Source: Thermomicrobium sp. CFH 73360
GTDB lineage: Bacteria > Chloroflexota > Chloroflexia > Thermomicrobiales > Thermomicrobiaceae
Direction of reading: 5' to 3'
NCBI RefSeq assembly: GCF_023806465.1
Contig: NZ_JAMSLS010000005.1
Location: 124,001 to 188,000, forward strand
DNA length: 64,000 nucleotides
Numbering within the stretch: position 1 is the stretch's first letter; each line of letters starts with the position of its first letter. The notes beneath the pieces were generated by a model. It saw only the letters and a program-made list of their open reading frames with translations, ran no database searches and had not been told where the DNA came from. The position numbers and the translations under genes were made by a program. Below, piece by piece: positions 9,118-18,222 of this stretch.

Positions 9118-10809
9118 TCAGGTCACCGCGAGCGATGCTCCAATGCCCTGCTCGCTCGCACAGAGCGCCAGGACACGCTGTCGATAGGTGTCCATATGGC
9201 ACGCAAGCTCATCCGGCTCCCAGCCGAGCTCGCGCGCCATCAGTTCTCCAACCGCCGAGAGCGCCCCGAGTCCGTGCTGCCGATCCGCGAACAGCACCCA
9301 CGTGCGGCGCTCCAACACGTCTCCGATCCACAGCGCGAGTTCGTTCCGGCATGCGTACACCACTTCAGCCAAGAGGTATGGCAGTCCACGGACGATCGGC
9401 GATGCCAGCCGCTCATCCTCTGCTGCAAGCTCCAGGACGGAACGTGCGTCGGTGCCATATGCACGCAGTAGCCACGGTACGCTTTCCTCGACGCTGAGCT
9501 GCTGCGCCAACGTAACGATCGCCGGTATTGCTTCCTCCAGTCTCTCGCGTCCGACCAGTGGCAAACGCGCCGTCACATGGCGCACTGGCTGCCTCAGCCG
9601 CCGTTGGATCCGGTCCACCGTCTCCTCCGCCATTCGCCGATAGGTGGTGAGCTTGCCACCGAGAATGGAGATCAGCCCGCTTTCATGCTCAATGAGCTCG
9701 TGCGAGCGCGAAAGCTGTGCCGTCACCTCGGCAACGCCACGCCGGATGAGCGGCCGGTAGCCCGCGTAGGCGCTGATCACATCGGCCCGCGAGATCCCCA
9801 CGTCGAAATACTGGTTGGCATGGTCAAGGAGGAAGTCCACGTCGCTATCGTCCGCCCGCGGGTTATCGAGCGGCCCAGCACCGGTGTCAGTCGTCCCGAG
9901 GATCGCGCGCCCCTCATACGGTATGACAAACAAGAGCCGTCCGTCACTCGTCTCCGGAATGACCACCGCAGCTTGCGTCACCCCGACTCGCTCCCGGGGC
10001 AGCACCAGATGCACCCCCTTGCTCGGCGCAATGTGGACTGTTGGTGTCCCCAAAGCGAGCCGTTCGATTTCCTCTCCCCAGATCCCCGTCGCATTGACAA
10101 AAATGCGCGCCTGAATCGTGAACTCTTCGCCGGTCAGCTCGTCCCGCACCTGCGCCGCACGCAACTGACCACCACTGCGCTCGAAGCCGATAACCGCACA
10201 GTAGTTGCAGATCGTTGCCCCATGCCTACGGGCCGACGCCAGGACGTTCATCACCAAACGTGCATCGTTCGTCCGCGCGTCGAAATACCCAAAGATCCCC
10301 AGCAGACCGCCCGTTCGCAGTGCCGGGACGATGTCCTGGACTGCTGACAGATTCAGCCGACGATGGCACTCAATATTGCGGCGGCCCGCCAGAAGGTCGT
10401 AGGCGAGTAGACCGAGCTCCAGGTACCCAAAGAGCAACGGCCCAGCCGGGGGGACAAACCGTAATCCCAGGGGCCGCCGATTGAAGCGGAAGATTGGAAG
10501 GACAAACAGCAAGGGCTCGACGAGTCGTGGTGCGTTGTGGAGCAAAAGTCCTCGCTCGACAAGCGCCTCACGTACCGGTCCAATATCAAGCTGCGGCAAG
10601 TAACGGATCCCACCATGCACAAGCTTCGTCGAAGAGCAACTCGTGCCGCTGGCGAAGTCGCGTCGCTCAACCAGCGCCACCCGCAGCCCACGAGCAGCAG
10701 CATCGAGCGCCACCCCTGCACCCGTAATCCCTCCACCGATGATGAGGACATCAAAGACGCTCCGGCGGAGCTGGTCCAGCAAGGAGGGGCGACTCTCCAT
10801 TGGTTGCAT
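9118..10809 (-). CDS. glpD: aerobic glycerol-3-phosphate dehydrogenase
   Basis: Membrane-associated FAD enzyme oxidising sn-glycerol-3-phosphate to dihydroxyacetone phosphate and passing electrons to quinone. The N-terminus holds the dinucleotide motif [20 protein letters not shown], followed by [17 protein letters not shown], typical of GlpD. The middle and C-terminal parts ([36 protein letters not shown]) match the family. The frame is open further upstream, but GGAGAGG lies 9 nt before the ATG at 10809, giving 563 residues, a usual length for this family. No lesion is seen. Menaquinone genes elsewhere in the window fit its electron acceptor. glpK follows after about 205 bp on the same strand. 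Confidence 0.92.
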   Translation of the reverse strand: MQPMESRPSLLDQLRRSVFDVLIIGGGITGAGVALDAAARGLRVALVERRDFASGTSCSSTKLVHGGIRYLPQLDIGPVREALVERGLLLHNAPRLVEPLLFVLPIFRFNRRPLGLRFVPPAGPLLFGYLELGLLAYDLLAGRRNIECHRRLNLSAVQDIVPALRTGGLLGIFGYFDARTNDARLVMNVLASARRHGATICNYCAVIGFERSGGQLRAAQVRDELTGEEFTIQARIFVNATGIWGEEIERLALGTPTVHIAPSKGVHLVLPRERVGVTQAAVVIPETSDGRLLFVIPYEGRAILGTTDTGAGPLDNPRADDSDVDFLLDHANQYFDVGISRADVISAYAGYRPLIRRGVAEVTAQLSRSHELIEHESGLISILGGKLTTYRRMAEETVDRIQRRLRQPVRHVTARLPLVGRERLEEAIPAIVTLAQQLSVEESVPWLLRAYGTDARSVLELAAEDERLASPIVRGLPYLLAEVVYACRNELALWIGDVLERRTWVLFADRQHGLGALSAVGELMARELGWEPDELACHMDTYRQRVLALCASEQGIGASLAVT

Positions 10810-11343
10810 GCAAACCATCCTCTCCAAGAGTCGATCAAGAGAAATCAGTGACGCTGCACACGATGGTGCGGCGCCGACTGCTGCTGGTCGGTGATCACAG
10901 ACATTCCGACTGCTCACGATCCTCGCGAGGTCTCCACCTCGCCGATCGCCTTGCGATGAGGAACTCGCGCAGCTAGACAGGGTACCACCGAACGCTCTCG
11001 CATCGCTGCGCCAACCCCTCGATCCTCCTTGCTTCGATTCGCGCTCTCTCCTGGGGGGTCAACCCGCTCTGCAGGCAGCTCGTTTCCTCAGCCGCCCACC
11101 CTCTATCAGCTTCTCGTATTGCCACGTACTTCCGCGACCTCTGTCACCAGAAGAGCGCCTCGCCGACGTGCTGCCCATCTCGTCCGGAATCTCGCTGCTT
11201 CGAGACACCGAGCATTACTCACCCTCCATCGGCGCTGGGCCACAGGTGGCTGCCCATCGACCCCCCACTCTGTATCCCTTCGCGTCGCCAACCCAGGAGA
11301 TGAACGTAGACGTGTTGGGAACTCCTGCCCCTGACTGGATTCC
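10810..11343. other. divergent intergenic region upstream of glpD
   Basis: About 530 bp between glpD (minus) and the next plus-strand promoter. No supported gene. A 10-bp perfect palindrome CCTCGCGAGG at 10921-10930, about 110 bp upstream of glpD, might be an operator, but it has no flanking promoter I can identify. Confidence 0.4.
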
Positions 11344-11372
11344 TTGAGCAACACGCTTGCCTGCACTACACT
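11344..11372 (+). promoter_or_regulatory. sigma-70-type promoter for the pseudoprotease lipoprotein
   Basis: TTGAGC at 11344-11349 and TACACT at 11367-11372 are separated by exactly 17 bp. Transcription would begin near 11380, about 25 nt before the ATG at 11406. This is one of the best-formed promoters in the window. Confidence 0.65.
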
Positions 11373-11405
11373 CCGCTGCGAGCGACGTTACGTGGAAGGC
11401 ATACC

Positions 11406-13061
11406 ATGAACGGCAGGACAGCTGGATCACAGCTCCTCGTAGCATCCAAAGCACATCACAAGTTCAGCCTGCTGCTTGCCTTGGCGCTTCTCCTGACAGG
11501 TTGCCGTGGCTTCCCCGCGCTTGACGGTACACATCGCACTCCCACCGTCCCGCGTCCAAGCGAGACTGAACTCGCCTGGAACGAGGTCGAAGCCCGCCTC
11601 GCGCCTGCCACGGTGCTCATCCGCTTTGAACTGCCGCAAGCTGGTCCATTTCTGGCCACGGGTGTCGCGTACGCACCGGGGTTCCTCCTTACCATCGCTC
11701 CACCACTTGAGGGCGGAGCACCCCAGCGTGTTCAGGTGCTCCTGCCTGGGTCGAGCGAACCACGCCCAGCCGAACTCCGCGGTGTCAGTCCCTGTGACGG
11801 TATTGCCGTTGTGGCACTGCAGCCAACCACGGATCTGTCACTTGCCCCTTTGGGCAGCGCGAGTGAGACGGACATTGGCATCGATGTCCTCGTCTACGGC
11901 CACTCAGCATCCGATTCCGATGGTGCGCCTGTGAGCGCACCGGCCGTCATCGCGGGGGTCACCACCGACACACGTCGCGCGATCGAGGAGATTGGCGTGA
12001 CGATCGACCTGAGCGGCTTCACCGAGGGCTCACTCCTCGTCAACCGGCATGCCGCAGTGCTCGGTCTCTTGCTCCCAACCGGCCTGTTCTTGCCTGCCGA
12101 ACGTGCCCGTGCCGCGGCCGACGTGCTGGCCGAAGGACGCGGCCTCCTCTGGCTGGGCCTCGGCCTCAGCCCGCACCGCAACCCACAACGCTTCGGGACA
12201 GACAAGGGACTCGTTGTTCTCCGCGTGACTCCGAACGGCCCAGCAGCCAGCGCTGGGATCGAACCCGGGATGTTGCTCACGCACGTCGACGGCACCGAAC
12301 TCGAGTCGTTCGCTCAACTCTGTGGTATCCTGCGCCAGCACCGGCAAGGGGACGATCTACCCATCGAACTTCGACAGGTCACTGACCAGGAACTCATCGT
12401 TACCCAGGCACGTCCTCGCATTGGTGAATCCGCCCAAGTGCCCTTGACTGAGCTCCGCCGTGACCCACGGCCGCGTCCCGTGAGGACGCCGGTGACGACA
12501 ACGTGGACGTTCGACCGCCCCGAGGAGGCTGCCGATTGGCCGACCGGTTCTAGTCAAGTAGGAACTGGCGAGCTCCGTGACGGGAGCTATGTCATCACGC
12601 TTAATCAGCCAAACGCGTTCGGGATCTTCCCTCCCCTCTCGCTCGGCGCTGGCACCGACCAGCGCATCACCGCCCGTGTCAGCCTCCCCGAGAATGCCGG
12701 TGCTGGTATGATTGTCCGCTCGAGCCAGGAGCCCAACGGTTCTCGCAATCTGTACTTGTGTGCCGTCGTCCGTGCGGGAGGGCAACTCGTGGCGACCTGC
12801 TCACTGGCCGTCGCCGGGCAGTCCGCTGTCCTCCTGCCCGTCACCCCACTTGCGGCGATCGATCCCGCGACCGACCCACTGGAACTTGAGCTCGCAGCCC
12901 AGGACACGCAGCTTATCTTCCGCGTGGCGGGGGAAACCGTCGCCGAGTTGGATGACCCGCTGCTTGGCTACGGCCAGGTCGCACTCTGGGTTGAGAGCTT
13001 CGACACTGTGCCGGTCACAGTCCGCTTCCACGAGGTACACGTCGAGCTTCTACCTCGGTGA
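11406..13061 (+). CDS. lipoprotein with inactive HtrA-like protease domain, PDZ domain and C-terminal beta-sandwich
   Basis: Exported 551-residue protein. A positively charged start, hydrophobic core and LLLTG-Cys33 form a lipobox. Residues 60-235 resemble the trypsin/HtrA fold: LATGVAYAPGFLLTIAPP aligns with the segment around catalytic His but has Pro99 there, CDGIAVVAL keeps Asp131, and GFTEGSLLVN replaces the nucleophile motif GNSGGPL, with Glu207 at the Ser. It should therefore not cleave peptides. A PDZ domain follows (about 247-335, DKGLVVLRVTPNGPAASAGI). The C-terminus (about 365-550, beginning TTTWTFD) looks like a concanavalin or DUF1080-type beta-sandwich. The likely role is ligand or peptide binding at the cell surface; this is inference. 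Confidence 0.78.
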   Translation: MNGRTAGSQLLVASKAHHKFSLLLALALLLTGCRGFPALDGTHRTPTVPRPSETELAWNEVEARLAPATVLIRFELPQAGPFLATGVAYAPGFLLTIAPPLEGGAPQRVQVLLPGSSEPRPAELRGVSPCDGIAVVALQPTTDLSLAPLGSASETDIGIDVLVYGHSASDSDGAPVSAPAVIAGVTTDTRRAIEEIGVTIDLSGFTEGSLLVNRHAAVLGLLLPTGLFLPAERARAAADVLAEGRGLLWLGLGLSPHRNPQRFGTDKGLVVLRVTPNGPAASAGIEPGMLLTHVDGTELESFAQLCGILRQHRQGDDLPIELRQVTDQELIVTQARPRIGESAQVPLTELRRDPRPRPVRTPVTTTWTFDRPEEAADWPTGSSQVGTGELRDGSYVITLNQPNAFGIFPPLSLGAGTDQRITARVSLPENAGAGMIVRSSQEPNGSRNLYLCAVVRAGGQLVATCSLAVAGQSAVLLPVTPLAAIDPATDPLELELAAQDTQLIFRVAGETVAELDDPLLGYGQVALWVESFDTVPVTVRFHEVHVELLPR

Positions 13062-13249
13062 GTAGGCGACGCTGGTAACGCGTTGGCCCGTCCCGCAGCA
13101 AGGTGCCACAGCCGGCTCTGTCATCGATGATCAGAGATGGACGACTTGCTCTGTCTCCACAACACCATGCGAGCGTAGTAACACGTGCACGACAGAGAAA
13201 GGAAAAGTCTCCGAGTGCGCTAAGTGGAAGCCTGGAGAGGACACGAGAA

Positions 13250-14098
13250 GTGCAGGTACTGCGATGCGTCCGAACCATTGAGCGTGTCGCCAGAGTTTGC
13301 TCCTTGTGGCGGGCATACCAATTCTTTGCACAACGCGATGGTGCGCTGTATGCTGCTGCCATTGCCTATGCAGCAGTGCTCTCGCTCGGCCCATTTCTGT
13401 TCGCCTTGGCAACACTCGGCGGTCTCCTGTTACGCGACTATGTGGCCCCGGCAACGATCATCGACTGGGTGACAACGCAACTCCCACAAACTGCGGCTCT
13501 CGCACCATTGCTCACATCGATGCTGGAACGGCAAGCTGAGGTGGCCAGCGGCCTCCTGGCTGTGGCCAGCGTGCTGCTCAGCCTGTGGGCAGCAAGCCTA
13601 CTTGGCAGCACATTGCGTCATGCGCTGCGTGCTGTTGCTGCGCCGGCACTGCCTCGTGCTCCGCTCCGCGAACGCCTGATCGGTCTTTCAGCGACGCTGA
13701 TCGCGCTCTTTACTGCTATCGCCTGGCTCGGCATCCTGGGGATTGTTGGTGGGCTCCTCGTCCAGCTCCCGTTCGTCTGGCGGTCCGTGATCGGGCTCGC
13801 CGCCTCCTGGCTCCTCTTCGCCGCCCTTTACGCATTTCTGCTCCCAGGGCCACGCTTACCCTACCCTGCGATCGTGCAGAGCAGCCTCCTCGCGGCGGGC
13901 TCCTGGGAACTCGCCAAGGCAATTCTCGCATTCCTTGCTCGAGGCCTAGGGCGATCGAGTGAGGTCTACGGCTTGCTCGGCGCGCTCGTCGCGCTCCTCG
14001 TCGCCGCACACGTTGCAGCGATGATCACGCTATATGGTGCGATCGTCGCAGTCATCTTAGCAGAGGATCGGTTCCACAGAGCTGAACAATCGACTTGA
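13250..14098 (+). CDS. YihY/BrkB-family membrane protein
   Basis: Inner-membrane protein of 282 residues with about six hydrophobic helices. The N-terminal segment FFAQRDGALYAAAIAYAAVL matches the conserved start of the YihY/virulence factor BrkB family (often mislabelled ribonuclease BN). The frame is open from 13103, but the stretch before 13250 is hydrophilic and unlike the family. A GTG at 13250 has GGAGAGG 9 nt upstream and gives the usual family length. The molecular role of the family is not established; transport or envelope integrity has been proposed. It lies 73 bp before the E1 alpha gene on the same strand, with no obvious functional link. Confidence 0.82.
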   Translation: MQVLRCVRTIERVARVCSLWRAYQFFAQRDGALYAAAIAYAAVLSLGPFLFALATLGGLLLRDYVAPATIIDWVTTQLPQTAALAPLLTSMLERQAEVASGLLAVASVLLSLWAASLLGSTLRHALRAVAAPALPRAPLRERLIGLSATLIALFTAIAWLGILGIVGGLLVQLPFVWRSVIGLAASWLLFAALYAFLLPGPRLPYPAIVQSSLLAAGSWELAKAILAFLARGLGRSSEVYGLLGALVALLVAAHVAAMITLYGAIVAVILAEDRFHRAEQST

Positions 14099-14171
14099 GC
14101 GCTGAAGCGTCATCCGCGATGATGCTCATACGGACGGGTCGCAACCGGACAGCCGAACGGAGGAGGCAACG

Positions 14172-15200
14172 ATGCACCCCTTACCCTATCCCGATCGGGA
14201 GCGTGCGCTCTGGATCTACCGCCAAATGGTGCGCATCCGCGAGTTCGAAGAGCGCGTGAAGCGTACCTTTACTGAGCATCCCGGCATGATCCGCGGGCAC
14301 ACCCATCTTGGTGACGGTGCCGAGGCAACGATCGTCGGGGCGATCGCGGCCATCCGCCCAGACGACTACGTCCTTGCCACCTACCGCTGCCACGGCTATC
14401 TCATTGCGCTTGGGAGCTCTCCACGCGCCATGATGGCCGAAATCTACGGCAAGGCGACAGGACTCTCGCACGGGCTCGCCGGTTCGATGCACCTGGCAGA
14501 CCCCGAGCACCAGTTCCTCGGCACCTCGGGGATTGTCGGGCAAGGCATCCCGCATGCGACCGGCGTCGCACTCGCGATTCAGGTCCGTGGCAGCGATCAG
14601 GTTGTGCTTTGCTTCTTTGGAGACGGTGCCGCAAAGCAAGGAGCATTCCACGAGTCGCTCAACATCGCCTCGCTCTGGAAACTGCCTGTGGTCTACATCC
14701 TGGAGAACAACCTGTACCAGGCGGTGACGCGCGTCGAGATGGAGGACGCCAATGCCGCCGCTGGCGAGCCGCTTTCCACTAAGGCTCGAGCCTACTCGAT
14801 GCCCGGTGTGACAATAGACGGCACTGACCCGATCGCCGTCTTGACGACTGTTGCCAACGCTGTCGAGCGCGCACGACGCGGTGAAGGGCCAACGCTGATT
14901 GAATCAGTCTTCTATCGTTTCAGTGCGCATGGCAACATCATCGTCCCACCACCGGTGCCGCTGCACTTCGAAGAGCATGAAGCCCTCACCATTTACCAGT
15001 GCGCCGATGAGTACGAGCAGTGGCGCCAGCGCGATCCAATCCCGCGGTTCCGTGCGTGGCTCGGTGGGATCGGAGTATCAGAAGACGAACTTGTTGCGAT
15101 CGAATCGGCCGCCCGCGAGGAGATGGACGATGCCGTGCGGTTCGCGCTGGAGAGCCCTTGGCCTGAGCCGGACATTCTCCAGCGCTACGTCTATGCCTAA
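14172..15200 (+). CDS. 2-oxoacid dehydrogenase E1 component, alpha subunit
   Basis: Thiamin-diphosphate-dependent decarboxylase subunit (342 residues) that with E1 beta removes CO2 from pyruvate, acetoin or a branched-chain 2-oxoacid. The TPP motif runs from GDG at residues 150-152 to ENN at 178-180 with GAFHESLNIA between. SHGLAGSMHL and GTSGIVGQGIPHATG are typical of the PDH/acetoin E1 alpha group. The start at 14172 has GGAGGAGG a few bases upstream. The beta subunit gene follows after 22 bp. Substrate is uncertain, because no E2 or E3 gene accompanies the pair in this window; pyruvate or acetoin-type is the closest by motif. Confidence 0.9.
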   Translation: MHPLPYPDRERALWIYRQMVRIREFEERVKRTFTEHPGMIRGHTHLGDGAEATIVGAIAAIRPDDYVLATYRCHGYLIALGSSPRAMMAEIYGKATGLSHGLAGSMHLADPEHQFLGTSGIVGQGIPHATGVALAIQVRGSDQVVLCFFGDGAAKQGAFHESLNIASLWKLPVVYILENNLYQAVTRVEMEDANAAAGEPLSTKARAYSMPGVTIDGTDPIAVLTTVANAVERARRGEGPTLIESVFYRFSAHGNIIVPPPVPLHFEEHEALTIYQCADEYEQWRQRDPIPRFRAWLGGIGVSEDELVAIESAAREEMDDAVRFALESPWPEPDILQRYVYA

Positions 15201-15222
15201 GACAGAGAAGGGAGCAGCAAGC

Positions 15223-16188
15223 ATGACCCGGGAGATCCCGTACATCCAAGCGATCATGGAGGCAATCACCGAAGAGATGCAGCGCGACCCCAACGTGATC
15301 TTTTACGGCCAGGAGCAAGCGGTCAGCGATGAGGACCCGATGGTTGTCGCTTTTGGTCGCAAGCGGGTCCGACCAACACCAATCTCGGAAACGGCCGAGA
15401 TCGGCATGGCAGTTGGGGCGGCAATGGTCGGGCTCCGTCCGGTCGTGGAGCTCCTGATGACTGACTTCATCCTGGTCGCGCTCGACCAGGTGGTCAATGA
15501 AGCGGCACGGGTGTACTTCAAGACCGCCGGCCGGGTCAAAGTCCCAATCGTCCTCAAGGCTGGCTACGGTTTTGCCGCCGGGTGGTCCGTGCAACATGCG
15601 AATTGTTGGTATAACCTCTTCATGGGGGTTCCCGGCCTCAAAGTCGTCGTCCCCTCTACGCCCGCCGATGCGAAGGGGCTGATGAAAGCAGCTATCCGCG
15701 ACGACAATCCGGTCGTCTATCTCCACAACTACATGCTCACCCTCGTACCAGGCCCGGTGCCAGACGGGGATGTCGAGGTCCCGATTGGCGTCGCTGACGT
15801 AAAGCGGTCAGGCCGCGACGTCACCGTCATCGCCACTGGCTGGATGGTGCAGCGTTCGCTCGAAGCGGCTGACCTGCTCGCCCAGGAGGGGATCGACGTC
15901 GAGGTCGTCGATCCCCGCTCGCTCGCCCCGCTCGACCTCGACACCCTCGTCGCCTCAGTCGAGAAGACGCGGCGGGTTGTGCTGGTCGATCAGGCACCAC
16001 GCCATGCCTCGGCTTCCGCCCTGATTGCCGCGGAAATCGCCGAGCGCGCATTTGGTGCGCTAACTACACCACCGCGCCTCGTCACCGCGCTCGACACGAG
16101 CGTTCCGTACTCCAAACCACTCGAAGACGCAGTGATCCCGAGTGTCGAGCGCATTGTGCAGGCAATACGCGAAGTCGTCCAGGCCTAA
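15223..16188 (+). CDS. 2-oxoacid dehydrogenase E1 component, beta subunit
   Basis: Partner of the alpha subunit, 321 residues, forming the alpha2beta2 TPP enzyme. It begins MTREIPYIQAIMEAITEEMQ and contains ISETAEIGMAVGAAMVGLRP, with the Glu that activates the thiamin ring, then VPIVLKAGYG and the C-terminal transketolase domain (GRDVTVIATGWMVQRSLEAA). The open frame extends upstream within the alpha gene, but the ATG at 15223 has AGAAGGGAG upstream and matches the family start. A strong inverted repeat follows the stop, so transcription probably ends before any E2 or E3 gene; the lipoyl partner must be encoded elsewhere. Confidence 0.9.
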   Translation: MTREIPYIQAIMEAITEEMQRDPNVIFYGQEQAVSDEDPMVVAFGRKRVRPTPISETAEIGMAVGAAMVGLRPVVELLMTDFILVALDQVVNEAARVYFKTAGRVKVPIVLKAGYGFAAGWSVQHANCWYNLFMGVPGLKVVVPSTPADAKGLMKAAIRDDNPVVYLHNYMLTLVPGPVPDGDVEVPIGVADVKRSGRDVTVIATGWMVQRSLEAADLLAQEGIDVEVVDPRSLAPLDLDTLVASVEKTRRVVLVDQAPRHASASALIAAEIAERAFGALTTPPRLVTALDTSVPYSKPLEDAVIPSVERIVQAIREVVQA

Positions 16189-16228
16189 GGAGCATTTGGA
16201 GATCTGTCCTCGAGCCAACCAGACGGAA

Positions 16229-16275
16229 CCTCCTGCCGGTGAAGACGACAGGTCATAGCCGGCACCGGCAGGAGG
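16229..16275. terminator. inverted-repeat terminator between convergent E1 beta and thyX
   Basis: A perfect 13-bp stem, CCTCCTGCCGGTG (16229-16241) pairing with CACCGGCAGGAGG (16263-16275), around a 21-nt loop. It lies 40 bp after the E1 beta stop and is followed by a T-rich stretch (16284-16300) on the plus strand. thyX ends from the other side at 16471, so it may serve both directions, better for the plus strand. Confidence 0.65.
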
Positions 16276-16470
16276 AGAGCTCTGCCTTTTTCTTCTTCCT
16301 CAGCAAAAACGAACGTCCAGCAGAGGACGAGTTTCTTCCGTCCGGGGCGCACGGCACGCGCCGACGCCCTTGTACCGTTCTCCAGAAGAAAACGGTTTCC
16401 CCTCTTCAACAGCAGGAATCATGCGCCAACCGACCAGAGAATCCTGGATCACATGGCTGGTTGAATAAGC

Positions 16471-18144
16471 CTACAAAACGCGGCGCACACGCAGGGCATC
16501 GGGGTTGTATCCTCGCCAGACCGGGACACCACAATACCGCTCTCCTTCGGGGCAGGGTGGATGAAGCCCCGCACGATCGCGCAGGACGCACGGTGGTTGC
16601 GCCACATACTGCCCGATCCGCGGCAGGACTTGGCGCACCTGCTCCGTTTCCTGTCGCGCTGTTTCCCAGATTTCCCACTGGGCGTCAAAGCACAAGCGCT
16701 TGATCCACTTCCAAAGATAGGCAAGGAGTGTTCCAGACTCGTAAAACCGTACATGGTGCGCGTTCGGTAAGAGATAGAGCGCGTACTCGGCCGGTACTCC
16801 GGCATCAAGCAGTCGGTTCTTTGTCTCCCAGAGCACGCGAATTGTTTCCAGATACTCGTCAAGCGCTGCTGGTACGCGCGCGATGTCCTCGGGAACGATG
16901 ACATCCGGCTCTTCCCGAAGATGCGCCAACAAGACCGGTCCAGAGCTCAGCGTCCCACGATGGCGCTGGTTCTGGGCATCTTCCGCTCCACTGATCCGCT
17001 TTTGGAACGTGAAGGACACGTGTGTCAGCGTCTGCATCAGCTTGGAGTGCATCGCCAAAAACAGCGGATGTCCCAGGTAGTGGTTCTTCGCTGGATCGAG
17101 CACCAGGGCAATAGCGGTATCGTCATCAAGCTCAGCCCGTGACCGACCCAGCACTGCACGCACCGCATCTGCCAGCACACGCTCCGCATCTGGGGTGTGA
17201 GCTACAAGTCGCGAATGGTACGGCCCAAGCGCCTCATCGAACTCGCGGAAGAACGCCTCACTCGCACTCCGCTCGAGTGCCGCCGTAAACGACTGCAACA
17301 CCTGATATTCCAACGTCTCCTCAAGAGCCAGCACCGCGGGATCAAGCGGATGGCCCGGAGCACCAAGGAAGTTGGGATCGACCGCGAGCACCTCCTCGAC
17401 CATCCGATTGACGACGTACCGCACTTCCCGAGGAGCATCCAATTGATTGGCCAGTACAAAGTAGCGAAGCAGCGTGAGCGCGTTGACGGTGTGGTAGAGA
17501 TGCGCTGGTGTCGCCAGCGGAAGCACATAGCGCGCCACTTCCTGCGCCCGGCGCTGCACCGCCGTCCGCACCCGTTCTTGCACTTCTGGACGTTGACTCC
17601 GCGCACGCGCTGGGAAGACTTCGGCGTAGCGCACAGCAAGATCAGGCGTCAGGAGCTCGACTAACCGACGGTATCCGGCTAGCGCCCGCTCCATAGCTGC
17701 CCGATAGAGCGCATCCAGGGGCGCGGGGAGTTCCGGCGTCACCATCGTCGCGCCGGTCACCTCGCGGTAGCGCTGTGAGACCTGCTCCGAGTTGTAGAAC
17801 GGGTGATGGTGAAAGAACGACCAAATGGCCAGACGCGAGACACCGTCCAGTACAAAGACAAAGTGGGCATGTTGAAACGTCGTGTGATGGCCTGCAGCAA
17901 ACAGGTCCGGGTACAAGGCAGCGGCTCGCTCACGCCGTGCAGCACGTGCCGCATCACCGTTGCCGGCAACGAGTTCAGCCACACGCTCGACATTCGCCGG
18001 CCGTGCCCCATAACACGACCACGCAGCGGCCACCGTCAGCGCGAAGGGGTGCGTACTCGACTCGCTCCGCACCAGCCGCACGGTTGGCGGCGGCGAGCGG
18101 AACGGATACTCAACATCCAGCGACTGAATCGGTACCGTCGCCAT
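16471..18144 (-). CDS. thyX: tandem-domain FAD-dependent thymidylate synthase family protein
   Basis: ThyX enzymes methylate dUMP to dTMP using methylene-folate and FAD. This protein has 557 residues, about twice the usual 220-250, and shows two ThyX-like halves. The first half has GHHTTFQHAHFVF (85-97) and HHHPFYNSEQVSQRY (112-126), a degenerate version of the RHRxxSxNExSxRY signature; YVLPLATPAHLYHTVNALT (207-225) follows. The second half has TFQKRISGAEDAQNQRHRG (379-397) with an intact RHR but without the following Ser/Asn pattern. The ATG at 18144 starts the conserved sequence; the longer open frame upstream (to 18546) lies beyond the promoter. Long ThyX-like proteins occur in Chloroflexota; whether this one synthesises dTMP is not proven by motif. 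Confidence 0.75.
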   Translation of the reverse strand: MATVPIQSLDVEYPFRSPPPTVRLVRSESSTHPFALTVAAAWSCYGARPANVERVAELVAGNGDAARAARRERAAALYPDLFAAGHHTTFQHAHFVFVLDGVSRLAIWSFFHHHPFYNSEQVSQRYREVTGATMVTPELPAPLDALYRAAMERALAGYRRLVELLTPDLAVRYAEVFPARARSQRPEVQERVRTAVQRRAQEVARYVLPLATPAHLYHTVNALTLLRYFVLANQLDAPREVRYVVNRMVEEVLAVDPNFLGAPGHPLDPAVLALEETLEYQVLQSFTAALERSASEAFFREFDEALGPYHSRLVAHTPDAERVLADAVRAVLGRSRAELDDDTAIALVLDPAKNHYLGHPLFLAMHSKLMQTLTHVSFTFQKRISGAEDAQNQRHRGTLSSGPVLLAHLREEPDVIVPEDIARVPAALDEYLETIRVLWETKNRLLDAGVPAEYALYLLPNAHHVRFYESGTLLAYLWKWIKRLCFDAQWEIWETARQETEQVRQVLPRIGQYVAQPPCVLRDRAGLHPPCPEGERYCGVPVWRGYNPDALRVRRVL

Positions 18145-18197
18145 CGGCGCCCCCTCTCGCGCTTGACCCGCTCCGAGTGTACGTCCAGCTATCACCC

Positions 18198-18222
18198 AGT
18201 GTAGCACAGTGTACGTACACTG
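18198..18222 (-). promoter_or_regulatory. extended -10 promoter with 16-bp palindromic operator upstream of thyX
   Basis: Reading the minus strand, TGC-TACACT (hexamer at 18203-18198) is an extended -10 about 55 bp before the thyX ATG. Just upstream, in the spacer region, is a perfect 16-bp palindrome CAGTGTACGTACACTG (18207-18222). A further 8-bp inverted repeat (CCAGTGTA / TACACTGG) spans the -10 and the palindrome. A dimeric repressor bound here would block RNA polymerase. The regulator is not identifiable from sequence; the half-site does not match the usual NrdR box. Confidence 0.6.
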
